Below, piece by piece: positions 24,099-31,468 of a stretch of DNA of 64,000 nucleotides; position 1 is the stretch's first letter; each line of letters starts with the position of its first letter. The stretch covers positions 334,527-398,526 of the forward strand of contig JACJZH010000004.1 of NCBI GenBank assembly GCA_020635695.1, in the 5' to 3' direction. The translations under genes were made by a program, and so were the position numbers. This stretch comes from Flavobacteriales bacterium. Its GTDB lineage: Bacteria > Bacteroidota > Bacteroidia > Flavobacteriales_F > PHOS-HE28. The notes below the pieces were generated by a model. The model was not told where the DNA came from, did no database searches, and saw nothing but the letters and a program-made list of their open reading frames with translations.

Positions 24099-24941
24099 AT
24101 GGCCGACCGGAAACTACTGCTGCTCACCGCCCTGGCACTCGCCACGGCCTGTCAGGACCCGAAGGAGACCGAGGTCTACCGCCAATTGGAGGAGGACCGC
24201 TCCGATGCGGTGAGCCTCGTCCAGGAGAAGGACTCCACGATCAACGCGCTGTTCGGGACCTTCAACCGCATCGGTGAGAACCTGCGCACCATCCGGGAAA
24301 AGCAGGGGCTGTTGGGCGCCAGTGGCGGGGAGACCGAACTGGACAAGGACATGGAGCAGCGCATCATGGACGACCTCGGCAGCATCGATCAGTTGCTGGA
24401 CGAGAACCGGGCGCTGATCGCTGAACTGCGCAGGGCCGCCAAGGCGAACGCCGGCAGCATGGCCGAACTGGAGCGCACCGTGGCCGACCTGGAGAAAGGG
24501 CTCAATGAGAAGAACGAGGAGATCACCATGCTCAAGGAGCAGCTGGCGAGCACCAACAGTTCGCTGGCGACGGTGATCGAGATGTACCGGGACCAGGAAC
24601 AGCTGGCCAACCTTCAACGCAACGAATTGAACCGGGCCTTCTACGCGGTCGGGACCACCAAGGAGCTGCGGGACAACGGTGTTCTGACCAAGGAAGGAGG
24701 GGTGGCCGGCATCGGTGGCGTGGACAAGCTGAACACCGCCGACCTGAACGAGACCTATTTCCAGGAGATCGACATCACCAAGACCGCGGAGATCCCGGTC
24801 GCCGCGAAGAAGGCCGAACTCGCCACTTCACACCCCGCAGGGTCCTACGAATGGCAGGATGGCGCGGAACGGTTGGTCATCCTGGACCGCACCGCCTTCT
24901 GGAGCCTGTCGAAATACCTGGTGGTGGTGGTGGACCGCTGA
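24099..24941 (+). CDS. Coiled-coil lipoprotein of unknown function
   Basis: 280 residues. The N-terminus (KLLLLTALALATAC) looks like a lipoprotein signal with Cys18 as lipidation site. Residues of about 25-180 are strongly heptad-like (LEKGLNEKNEEITMLKEQLA), predicting a long coiled coil. A compact C-terminal domain ends in RTAFWSLSKYLVVVVDR. An in-frame ATG at 24090 would add three residues. Its stop lies 18 bp from the stop of the convergent gene. A periplasmic spacer role is only a guess. Confidence 0.75.
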   Translation: MADRKLLLLTALALATACQDPKETEVYRQLEEDRSDAVSLVQEKDSTINALFGTFNRIGENLRTIREKQGLLGASGGETELDKDMEQRIMDDLGSIDQLLDENRALIAELRRAAKANAGSMAELERTVADLEKGLNEKNEEITMLKEQLASTNSSLATVIEMYRDQEQLANLQRNELNRAFYAVGTTKELRDNGVLTKEGGVAGIGGVDKLNTADLNETYFQEIDITKTAEIPVAAKKAELATSHPAGSYEWQDGAERLVILDRTAFWSLSKYLVVVVDR

Positions 24942-24959
24942 GGTGGCCCACCTGCTGAC

Positions 24960-25370
24960 CTACTTGACCTGCTTGGTCTGCTCGACGTTGAACTGACGGG
25001 GGGCAGCGGTCCTGCCCTTGTCCTTGGCGGGTGCTTCCTCCGTCCTGCAAATACCCTTCAGGGCATCCTGCTCGACCAGTTGATCGAAGCCTTTGACCTT
25101 CTCGGACCCCAGACCGGCCAGGTAGGCGCGCACCGTGGAGTTCACGACCGCCGCCAATTCCTCCGTGGTCGCCGTTCCGCCAGCCTCGACCTGAGCCGCC
25201 TGCATCCGCTTGACGACCATGGCACGCTGGTCCTCCTTGAGGCCGAGCTGCTCGCCGAGGAACTGGGCCTGCCGCTGCATGCAGGCTTCATCCATGCCGC
25301 CTTTCTGCGCTGACACGGCGAGCGTGAAGGTCGCCAGCACGGTGGCCAGCATGATCCGCTTGATCTTCAT
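24960..25370 (-). CDS. Small periplasmic protein of unknown function
   Basis: 136 residues. A signal peptide (MKIKRIMLATVLATFTLAVSA) is followed by a helical, Gln/Ala-rich mature part with two cysteines (EACMQRQ and KGICRTE) and a basic tail. The helix GLKEDQRAMVVKRMQAAQ loosely recalls Spy/LTXXQ-like periplasmic chaperones, but I cannot assign it. ATG 25370 is supported by the signal peptide and a -7 box at 25397-25390. Confidence 0.7.
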   Translation of the reverse strand: MKIKRIMLATVLATFTLAVSAQKGGMDEACMQRQAQFLGEQLGLKEDQRAMVVKRMQAAQVEAGGTATTEELAAVVNSTVRAYLAGLGSEKVKGFDQLVEQDALKGICRTEEAPAKDKGRTAAPRQFNVEQTKQVK

Positions 25371-25389
25371 GTTCAATGAGCTTGTCCTG

Positions 25390-25397
25390 CGAAGGTA
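25390..25397 (-). promoter_or_regulatory. -7 promoter box (TACCTTCG)
   Basis: Minus-strand box 19 nt before ATG 25370. Confidence 0.45.
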
Positions 25398-25432
25398 GGC
25401 GAAGAAGGTGTCTCTCCGCAATGGGCCTCCGA

Positions 25433-25810
25433 CTACCTGTCGCCCCCTTCGGACGCCACCCGTCCAGGCCGCAGACGGGGCCTTCCTTCCTCATCGAACC
25501 CTTTCCTGAGCTCGCGCTCGGTGAACCACCAGGCACCCGCGACCAACAGGACCAGCGCACCAAGCGACCACAGGGCACCTGCCGCTTCCTCCATCCCCAG
25601 CAGCCAGCAGCTCAGCCCCGTGTTCAGGACCAACCAGCCGGACCACCAGAGCAGTTCACCGAACAGGCGCTGGGCCGCGTTCCAAGCCTCGCGGCTCGCC
25701 TTGCTCCGTCGGGTGCGATGACCGAACCTGGCCTGCAACCAGGCCGGGCTGCGCGAACGAAAGCGCCAGGCGAACAGCAGGAGGAGCAGACCGGGGACCA
25801 GGGTGATCAT
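25433..25810 (-). CDS. SdpI-family membrane protein
   Basis: 125 residues with three hydrophobic segments. The cytoplasmic loop FGHRTRRSKASREAWNAAQR matches the G-x-R-T-x-x-S...W...N...G signature of SdpI/YhfL proteins, best known as immunity/signal-transduction protein against the SdpC toxin in Bacillus. Most family members outside Bacillus are orphans of unknown function, as here. The start at 25810 lies 5 bp after the reductase stop, so it is the last gene of the TPR-reductase-SdpI operon. Confidence 0.75.
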   Translation of the reverse strand: MITLVPGLLLLLFAWRFRSRSPAWLQARFGHRTRRSKASREAWNAAQRLFGELLWWSGWLVLNTGLSCWLLGMEEAAGALWSLGALVLLVAGAWWFTERELRKGFDEEGRPRLRPGRVASEGGDR

Positions 25811-25815
25811 GCCGT

Positions 25816-26697
25816 TCAGCTTCCCCGCACCTTGCGCACCATGGCCTCGATCGCGTCCCACATGCCGGGCTCCACGGCCTCCAGCATGTTGAACTGACCT
25901 GCGCCCTGCAGCCATTCACCACCGTCGATGGTGACCACCTCACCATTGATGTACCCGGCAAAAGGGGACATCAGGTAGGTGACCAGGTCGGCCAGTTCGT
26001 GGTGCTCACCCATGCGCCCGAGCGGCACCTTCTTGGCCATGTCGAAGCGCTCGATCAGCTCGCCCGGCAGCAGCCGGCTCCAGGCTCCCTTGGTGGGGAA
26101 CGGACCGGGGGCGATGGCGTTGCTCCGGATGCCGTATTTCGCCCACTCCACCGCGAGCGAACGCGTGAGGGCCAGCACACCGGCCTTGGCGCAGGCACTG
26201 GGCACCACGTAACCACTGCCCGTCCAGGCATAGGTGGTCACGATGTTCAGCACGGCCTTGTCGCGTTCCTTGGCGTCGATCCAGTGCTTTCCGAAGGCCA
26301 TGGTGCAGTTCACCGTGCCCATGAGCACGATGTCGATGATCACTTCGAAGGCCTTGCTGGTGAGCCGTTCCGTGGGACTGATGAAGTTGCCGGCGGCGTT
26401 GTTCACCAGGCCATCACACCGGCCGAAACGATCGTGAACGGCCTTCACCAGGGCCTCCACCTCGGCATACTTGCGGATGTCGCAGGCCACGGGCAGCACC
26501 TTGCCACCGGTGGCCTCCTCCAATTCCCTGGCCGTGGTCTCCAGCACCTCCATCTTGCGGCTGGTGATGCAGACCGAGGCACCCAGTTCCAGGAAGGCCT
26601 CGGCCATGCTTCGGCCCAGACCTGTTCCTCCTCCGGTCACCACGATCACCCGGTCCTTCAGGGCGCCTTCGCGCAGCATGCGTTGTTCAGTTGCCAT
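25816..26697 (-). CDS. 2,4-dienoyl-CoA reductase-like SDR enzyme
   Basis: A 293-residue short-chain dehydrogenase. NADP binding: VVTGGGTGLGRSMAEAFLELG. The segments NNAAGNFISPTERL, SGYVVPSACAKAGVLALTRS and FPTKGAWSRL match DECR1-type 2,4-dienoyl-CoA reductases, which lack the usual SDR tyrosine of YxxxK and keep the lysine (SACAK). It should reduce 2,4-dienoyl-CoA during oxidation of unsaturated fatty acids. It follows the TPR gene by 9 bp. Confidence 0.88.
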   Translation of the reverse strand: MATEQRMLREGALKDRVIVVTGGGTGLGRSMAEAFLELGASVCITSRKMEVLETTARELEEATGGKVLPVACDIRKYAEVEALVKAVHDRFGRCDGLVNNAAGNFISPTERLTSKAFEVIIDIVLMGTVNCTMAFGKHWIDAKERDKAVLNIVTTYAWTGSGYVVPSACAKAGVLALTRSLAVEWAKYGIRSNAIAPGPFPTKGAWSRLLPGELIERFDMAKKVPLGRMGEHHELADLVTYLMSPFAGYINGEVVTIDGGEWLQGAGQFNMLEAVEPGMWDAIEAMVRKVRGS

Positions 26698-26706
26698 GTT
26701 CGTTGG

Positions 26707-27726
26707 TCAAGGTGCGTTGTGGCGGGCTGGGGCCCCGGGGGCGTTGCGTTCCTTCGGCTCGGGTGGCGGGGCATCCCGCTCCACGGGCTTGGGCATTTCC
26801 TTCACCCCGCAGTGGGTGCGCATCAGATCCTCCACCTCGTTCCCATGCCGTGCGGAGAACCCCTGTTCCAGGGCCTGCCGGAAGTTGCGGCAGGCGGCGT
26901 CCGTGTCGCCGGCGTCCAAGGCGATGAGGCCCATGTTGCGATACACGTAAGGATTGCCCGGATTCTTCCGCCCGGCGAGCCGCACGTCCTTCATGGCCCC
27001 CTCCCGATCACCCAGCTTCAGCCTGCTGTAGCCCCGGTTGTTGAAGGCATAGCCGTAGTTCGGGTTCAGCTTGATGGCCTTGTCGTAATCCGCGATGGCC
27101 CGCTGATGATGGCCCAGCATGGCGTGACCATAGCCCCGGCTGTTCCAGTTCACGGGGTCCTTCGGATCGAGCTCCACGGAACGTTCCAGGTCCGCCATGC
27201 CTGCGGCCGTGTCCCCGAGCAGCATCCTGAGGGTTCCCCGTTCGCGTAGCGCCTTCACGAGCGAAGGCCGAAGACGAAGGGCCTGTTCCTGATGGTCCAG
27301 CGCCGAGGTCTCATCACCGGTCGCAGCTTCCACCAGGGCCAATTGATAGAACGCCTCCGGATCATCCTGGACCTGCACCGCGGAACGAAGGAGGAACAGG
27401 GCGCTGTCGTTGTTCCCCAGCGCGTGCCAGGCCTCGCCGGCCTCGCGGAGCCCGGCGCCCTTCTCCAACGGCACGTCGGATCCCGATGCGATCCGCGCAT
27501 CCGCCAGGGCCCGCTCCCATTCACCGATCCGGTTCAGGGCATCGGCGCGCAGGGCGTGGAACACGAGCGGGGCATTCTCCTTCCGAAGGGCCTTGTCGCA
27601 GGCCCTCACCGCCTTGTAGGCCTTGCCATCATCCAAGGCCCGGCGTGCCTTCACCAGGTCCTTTTCACTCTGTGACCAAAGCACAGCGGGTGTCAGCAGA
27701 AAGGCCAGGAGGACGGGACGGACCAT
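26707..27726 (-). CDS. Secreted TPR-repeat protein
   Basis: 339 residues: a signal peptide (MVRPVLLAFLLTPAVLWSQ) and at least seven TPR units, the clearest being SVELDPKDPVNWNSRGYGHA, KAIKLNPNYGYAFNNRGYS and NPYVYRNMGLIALDAG. The tail is Pro/Glu-rich and low-complexity. It is probably a periplasmic scaffold; the partner is unknown. A -7 box at 27740-27733 lies 6 nt before the ATG. It is the first gene of the operon with the reductase and the SdpI-like protein. Confidence 0.85.
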   Translation of the reverse strand: MVRPVLLAFLLTPAVLWSQSEKDLVKARRALDDGKAYKAVRACDKALRKENAPLVFHALRADALNRIGEWERALADARIASGSDVPLEKGAGLREAGEAWHALGNNDSALFLLRSAVQVQDDPEAFYQLALVEAATGDETSALDHQEQALRLRPSLVKALRERGTLRMLLGDTAAGMADLERSVELDPKDPVNWNSRGYGHAMLGHHQRAIADYDKAIKLNPNYGYAFNNRGYSRLKLGDREGAMKDVRLAGRKNPGNPYVYRNMGLIALDAGDTDAACRNFRQALEQGFSARHGNEVEDLMRTHCGVKEMPKPVERDAPPPEPKERNAPGAPARHNAP

Positions 27727-27732
27727 GCCCCG

Positions 27733-27740
27733 CGAAGGTA
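27733..27740 (-). promoter_or_regulatory. -7 promoter box (TACCTTCG) of the TPR operon
   Basis: Minus-strand box 6 nt before ATG 27726, divergent from the box at 27768. Confidence 0.5.
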
Positions 27741-27767
27741 CCCACGGCGCTGCTGTGGCCGGGGGAA

Positions 27768-27775
27768 TACTTTTG
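27768..27775 (+). promoter_or_regulatory. -7 promoter box (TACTTTTG)
   Basis: A perfect TAnnTTTG 4 nt before ATG 27780. The mRNA would start at or inside that codon, so ATG 27801 must be considered. Confidence 0.5.
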
Positions 27776-27779
27776 ACAC

Positions 27780-28214
27780 ATGGCCGTTGAAGGAACAGGC
27801 ATGCGGCTCGAATATCCCGCCAAGGTGCTCCTGGCCTGGGGCGAGGCCATCAGCGGCCACACCGGGTTGCGCGACTGGCTGATGAAGAACGGCTATCCCG
27901 AGCTGGGCATCTTCACCTTCGCCCTGCGGAACCAGCGCGAGGCCCGCCAATGGCTGATCGACAACGGCCACCCGCACCTCATGGCCGTGATCGGCGGTGT
28001 GGAAGGCGACCAGGGGGCACTGGCCTGGCTGGAGCGCCACCACTTGAACGTCCTGAAGCAGGTGGCTCTTGCAGGCGACGGGGACGAACAGGCCTTCCGC
28101 TGGCTGGTGGACCAGGAACACCGCGAACTGGCGGTGATCGCGAAGAAGATCCACAAGGTGAAGAGCGACCTGGACGACGAGTACAGCGATTACCACAAGT
28201 ACCCGCAGGCCTGA
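27780..28214 (+). CDS. Protein of four 25-residue WL repeats, unknown function
   Basis: 144 residues with no known domain that I recognise. Four tandem units place Trp-Leu at exactly 25-residue intervals (Trp33, Trp58, Trp83, Trp108): DWLMKNGYPELGIFTFAL, QWLIDNGHPHLMAVIGGV, AWLERHHLNVLKQVALAG and RWLVDQEHRELAVIAKKI. Each unit has the form W-L-x3-x-x-x-x-L plus a second hydrophobic helix, suggesting a small alpha-solenoid. Similar proteins are familiar in Flavobacteriia but unnamed. No signal peptide, so probably cytoplasmic. The start may be ATG 27780 or ATG 27801. Confidence 0.75.
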   Translation: MAVEGTGMRLEYPAKVLLAWGEAISGHTGLRDWLMKNGYPELGIFTFALRNQREARQWLIDNGHPHLMAVIGGVEGDQGALAWLERHHLNVLKQVALAGDGDEQAFRWLVDQEHRELAVIAKKIHKVKSDLDDEYSDYHKYPQA

Positions 28215-28220
28215 GGGGCC

Positions 28221-28811
28221 TCAGTCCCCGGCCCCTTCATCCCGGCGACGGAGCCATTGCACCGCCATGCGCTCCAGCAGCACCGCATCGAACAACGCGT
28301 GCGCTGCCATGGGCGCGTACAGCCCCCACACCTCGGCCATCCAGCCGAAGCCGAGCATGAACACGGTGAGCAGGCCTCCGTACAGCAGGAGGCCCCGGTC
28401 GCGCGGGTCCAGGTAGCCGTGGATGGCCACGAACAGCACTGCGGTGAGCGGGATGCCCAGCCAGTGTTGGAGTGCTCCGCGGAAGAAGAGTTCCTCCCCC
28501 ACCCCGGCGCACAGGCTCACCATCCAGCGGTCCAGCCGCCGTTGCACGTGCGGGCCCAGCAGGTCCACGTAACGGACACGCACCTGATGCAGCCGGTCCG
28601 TGTTGATCAGCGCCCAGGCCAGGGTGGCCATGAGCAACCCGATCCCCAGTCCTGCCACGGCCTGCCTGCGATGGCCCATGCCCCGCACGAGCACGTCCTG
28701 CAGGGAGCGCTCCTGCACCTCGGTGATCAGCAATGCCCCGCCCACCCCGAAGAACAGGATGGTCGCCAGTGCGAGCAGCGGCATCAGCCAGGGGCGGGGC
28801 CGTGCGCTCAT
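28221..28811 (-). CDS. CPBP-family intramembrane metalloprotease
   Basis: A 196-residue membrane protein with the CPBP (CAAX-protease/bacteriocin-processing) motifs: GVGEELFFRGALQ (EExxxR), FVAIHGYL and MAAHALFDAVLL, providing the Glu and His ligands. Substrates of bacterial members are rarely known. ATG 28811 overlaps the AAA+ gene's stop (ATGA), placing it last in a VWA-AAA+-protease operon. Confidence 0.88.
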   Translation of the reverse strand: MSARPRPWLMPLLALATILFFGVGGALLITEVQERSLQDVLVRGMGHRRQAVAGLGIGLLMATLAWALINTDRLHQVRVRYVDLLGPHVQRRLDRWMVSLCAGVGEELFFRGALQHWLGIPLTAVLFVAIHGYLDPRDRGLLLYGGLLTVFMLGFGWMAEVWGLYAPMAAHALFDAVLLERMAVQWLRRRDEGAGD

Positions 28812-30286
28812 GCTTCCTCGTCCTCCTCGCCGGGCTGGAACATGGCACTGAACAGGTCGCCGAACCGCATGCCGCGGTCCAGCAGCGAACGGCCCAGCCG
28901 GCTGTGCTCGGCCAGCCCGTGCAGCACGAACTCCGACCACAACAGCAGTTCCTCCTCGTCCAGGTAGGCATGGCGTTCCTTCACCAGCTCGGAAAGCCCC
29001 GGCACCGCCTTCAGCAGGTCCGCATGGGCCCGATCGGGCTGGTCCAGCAGCAGATCGGCCTCGTGGCTCTCAAAGTGGGCGAGTGTGTCCGCGTAGGGGT
29101 CCACCATGCCTTCCTTCCGCTTGCGGGCGGGATCGGGGAAGAGCTCCGAGAACGTGTTGCGCAGAGCGAGCCCGATCAGGTGGTGGGCCACCTTCTCGGG
29201 ACCCTCCTGCTCGCCTTCGTACACCAGTTCCACCTTGCCGGTGATGGCGGGCACCACGGCGAAAAGATCTCCGATGCGAGCCACCGTGCGCTCCTCCCCA
29301 TTGATCAGGGCCCGGCGCTCGGCGGCGCTGATCACGCTCTCGAGCGCACTGATCGTAAGGCGGGCGCTCACGCCGCTCTTCTGGTCCACGTACTCGCTTT
29401 CCCGGGCCTCCACCGCGATCCGCTCCACCAGCACCCGCACCAGGTCCGGCACCCGCACCCGGGTCCGCTGCTCCTCCGGTGAACGGAGCTCCTGCTCGGT
29501 GATGCGCATGCCCAGCTCGATGGTGCGCGGGTAGTGCGTGAGCACCTGGCTCTGGATGCGGTCCTTCAACGGGGTGATGATGGCGCCCCGGTTGGTGTAG
29601 TCCTCCGGGTTGGCGGTGAACACGAACTGGATGTCCAAGGGCAGGCGCAGCTTGAAGCCGCGGATCTGCACATCGCCCTCCTGCAGGATGTTGAACAGGG
29701 CCACCTGGATCCTGGGCTGCAGGTCGGGCAGTTCGTTGATGACGAAGATGCCCCGGTGGCTGCGCGGCACCAGGCCGAAGTGGATGACGCGTTCGTCGCT
29801 GTAGTCCAGCTTCAGGTTGGCGGCCTTGATGGGGTCGCTGTCGCCGATCAGGTCGGCCACGGTGACGTCGGGCGTGGCCAGCTTCTCCGTGTAGCGCTCA
29901 TCGCGGTGCACCCAGGCGATGGGGGTGTCATCACCACGTTCAGCGAGCAGGTCCCTGGCTTGGCGGGTGATGGGCCGCAGGGGATCATCATGCAGTTCGC
30001 TGCCGGCCACCACGGGCATCCATTCGTCCAGCAGCTGCACCAGGCCCCGGGCCATGCGGGTCTTGGCCTGCCCGCGCAGCCCCAGCAGGTTGATGCTATG
30101 CCCGGCCAGGATGGCGCGCTCCAGGGCCGGCAGCACGGTGTCCTCGTAGCCGTGGATGCCCTCGAACACGGGCTTTCCATCGCGCAGGCGCTGCACGAGG
30201 TTGTCGCGCAGTTCCTGCTTCACGCTGCGGCTCTGCCAGCCGCTTTGCTTCAACTGTCCGAGGGTGGTGATGTCAGGTCGGTCCAT
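28808..30286 (-). CDS. MoxR/magnesium-chelatase-like AAA+ ATPase
   Basis: A 492-residue AAA+ protein. The P-loop is unusual, GLRGQAKTR, and the Walker B is FVINELPDL instead of the usual hhhhDE. It is followed by FNILQEGDVQIRGFK and FVFTANPEDY, typical of MoxR/BchI pre-sensor-1 hairpins. Such ATPases act with VWA proteins on metal insertion or protein-complex maturation. The VWA partner gene lies just upstream (30329-31420) and the CPBP protease overlaps downstream. ATG 30286 is preferred to a TTG at 30304. Confidence 0.9.
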   Translation of the reverse strand: MDRPDITTLGQLKQSGWQSRSVKQELRDNLVQRLRDGKPVFEGIHGYEDTVLPALERAILAGHSINLLGLRGQAKTRMARGLVQLLDEWMPVVAGSELHDDPLRPITRQARDLLAERGDDTPIAWVHRDERYTEKLATPDVTVADLIGDSDPIKAANLKLDYSDERVIHFGLVPRSHRGIFVINELPDLQPRIQVALFNILQEGDVQIRGFKLRLPLDIQFVFTANPEDYTNRGAIITPLKDRIQSQVLTHYPRTIELGMRITEQELRSPEEQRTRVRVPDLVRVLVERIAVEARESEYVDQKSGVSARLTISALESVISAAERRALINGEERTVARIGDLFAVVPAITGKVELVYEGEQEGPEKVAHHLIGLALRNTFSELFPDPARKRKEGMVDPYADTLAHFESHEADLLLDQPDRAHADLLKAVPGLSELVKERHAYLDEEELLLWSEFVLHGLAEHSRLGRSLLDRGMRFGDLFSAMFQPGEEDEEA

Positions 30287-30328
30287 GTTCGATCGGTCGA
30301 CCAAGGCGGTCGACGGTGTGGGTGATGT

Positions 30329-31420
30329 TCAGGAAGCTCTCCGGGAGGCGGCATGATCGCGGAAGACCATGTCGGCCAGACCCTTGAGCCCGGTGTAGAA
30401 GGCCCGGCCCTGGTTCACCTCGGTGAAGCGCTCGATGAAGCGCTGGAGGTAGGGATCGCGGGCGATCATGAAGGTGGTGATGGGGATGCCGGCCTTGCGG
30501 GCGCGGGCGGCGGCATCGAGGGTGCGGCCCACGATCAGGTCGTCCAGGCCGAAGCTGTTCATGTAATAGTCGCCGTCCTTGCGGATGCAGCTGGGCTTGC
30601 CATCGGTGATCATCACGATGCGGCGCTCACGCACCTTGCGCCGGCGGAGGATGTCCATGGCGAGCTCCAACCCGGCCACGGTGTTGGTGTGGTACGGCCC
30701 CACCTGCAGGTAGGGCAGGTCCTTGAGGCTCACCTGCCAGGCGTCGTTGCCGAAGACCACGATGTCCAGGGTGTCCTTCGGGTAGCGCCGTTTGATGAGC
30801 TCGGCCAGGGCCATGGCCACCTTCTTGGCCGGGGTGATGCGGTCCTCGCCGTAAAGGATCATCGAGTGGCTGATGTCGATCATGAGCACCGTGGCGCATG
30901 CGCTCTTGTGCTCGGTCTCCACCACCTCGAGGTCGCCCTCGGTCAGCTGCAGGTCATCAATGCCGCGCTGCTGGGCGTTGCGGATGCTGTCGCTCATGGC
31001 CACCTGCTCGATGTTGTCGCCGAAGCGGAACCCCCGCCGATCGCTGGTGGGCTCGTCGCCGCGTCCCGTGCGCCTGACCCCGTGGTCGCCGACATCGGAA
31101 CGCTTCAACTTCCCGAAGACCTGCTCCAGGGCGCGCTGACGCAGGAGCTGTTCCGCCTTGCCGGTGAGCGGGGTGCGGCCACCTTTCCGGGGCCGGTCGC
31201 CGATGATGCCGTGCTTCCGCAGGTCGTCGCGGAAGTCCTTCATGGAATAGCCTTCGGGGAACACGTCGTGTTCCTTGTCCAGTTCCTGCATCCAGTCCAG
31301 GGCCTCCTCCACATCGCCGCTGGTGTGGGTGAGCAGTTCCAGGAACAGGGGCAGCAACCGCTCGAAGGGGGTGCGGTCGTCGCGGGGTGGGATGTAGCGG
31401 CTGAAGCGTACGCCGAGCAT
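30329..31420 (-). CDS. VWA-domain protein, partner of the AAA+ ATPase
   Basis: 363 residues. The N-terminal half is helical and charged. The C-terminal half (about 175-363) is a von Willebrand A domain with an intact MIDAS start (MIDISHSMILYG, DxSxS) and MITDGKPSC. No membrane helix, so it is likely cytoplasmic. VWA plus MoxR-type AAA+ pairs work together as chaperone or metal-chelatase modules; the substrate here is unknown. A -7 box lies at 31444-31437. Confidence 0.9.
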   Translation of the reverse strand: MLGVRFSRYIPPRDDRTPFERLLPLFLELLTHTSGDVEEALDWMQELDKEHDVFPEGYSMKDFRDDLRKHGIIGDRPRKGGRTPLTGKAEQLLRQRALEQVFGKLKRSDVGDHGVRRTGRGDEPTSDRRGFRFGDNIEQVAMSDSIRNAQQRGIDDLQLTEGDLEVVETEHKSACATVLMIDISHSMILYGEDRITPAKKVAMALAELIKRRYPKDTLDIVVFGNDAWQVSLKDLPYLQVGPYHTNTVAGLELAMDILRRRKVRERRIVMITDGKPSCIRKDGDYYMNSFGLDDLIVGRTLDAAARARKAGIPITTFMIARDPYLQRFIERFTEVNQGRAFYTGLKGLADMVFRDHAASRRAS

Positions 31421-31436
31421 GGTCCGGAAGGCCCCG

Positions 31437-31444
31437 AAAAGGTA
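31437..31444 (-). promoter_or_regulatory. -7 promoter box (TACCTTTT) of the VWA operon
   Basis: Minus-strand box 16 nt before ATG 31420. Only 4 bp separate it from the plus-strand box at 31449. Confidence 0.45.
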
Positions 31445-31448
31445 GCCC

Positions 31449-31456
31449 TACTTTTG
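31449..31456 (+). promoter_or_regulatory. -7 promoter box (TACTTTTG) of the MscS gene
   Basis: A perfect TAnnTTTG 12 nt before ATG 31469, back-to-back with the minus-strand box. Confidence 0.55.
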
Positions 31457-31468
31457 CAACGCGCGACC

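Noticed and set aside
30353..31468. Upstream extension of the MscS open frame
   Set aside because: It runs antisense through the VWA gene; the MscS family N-terminus and a perfect -7 box fix the start at 31469.
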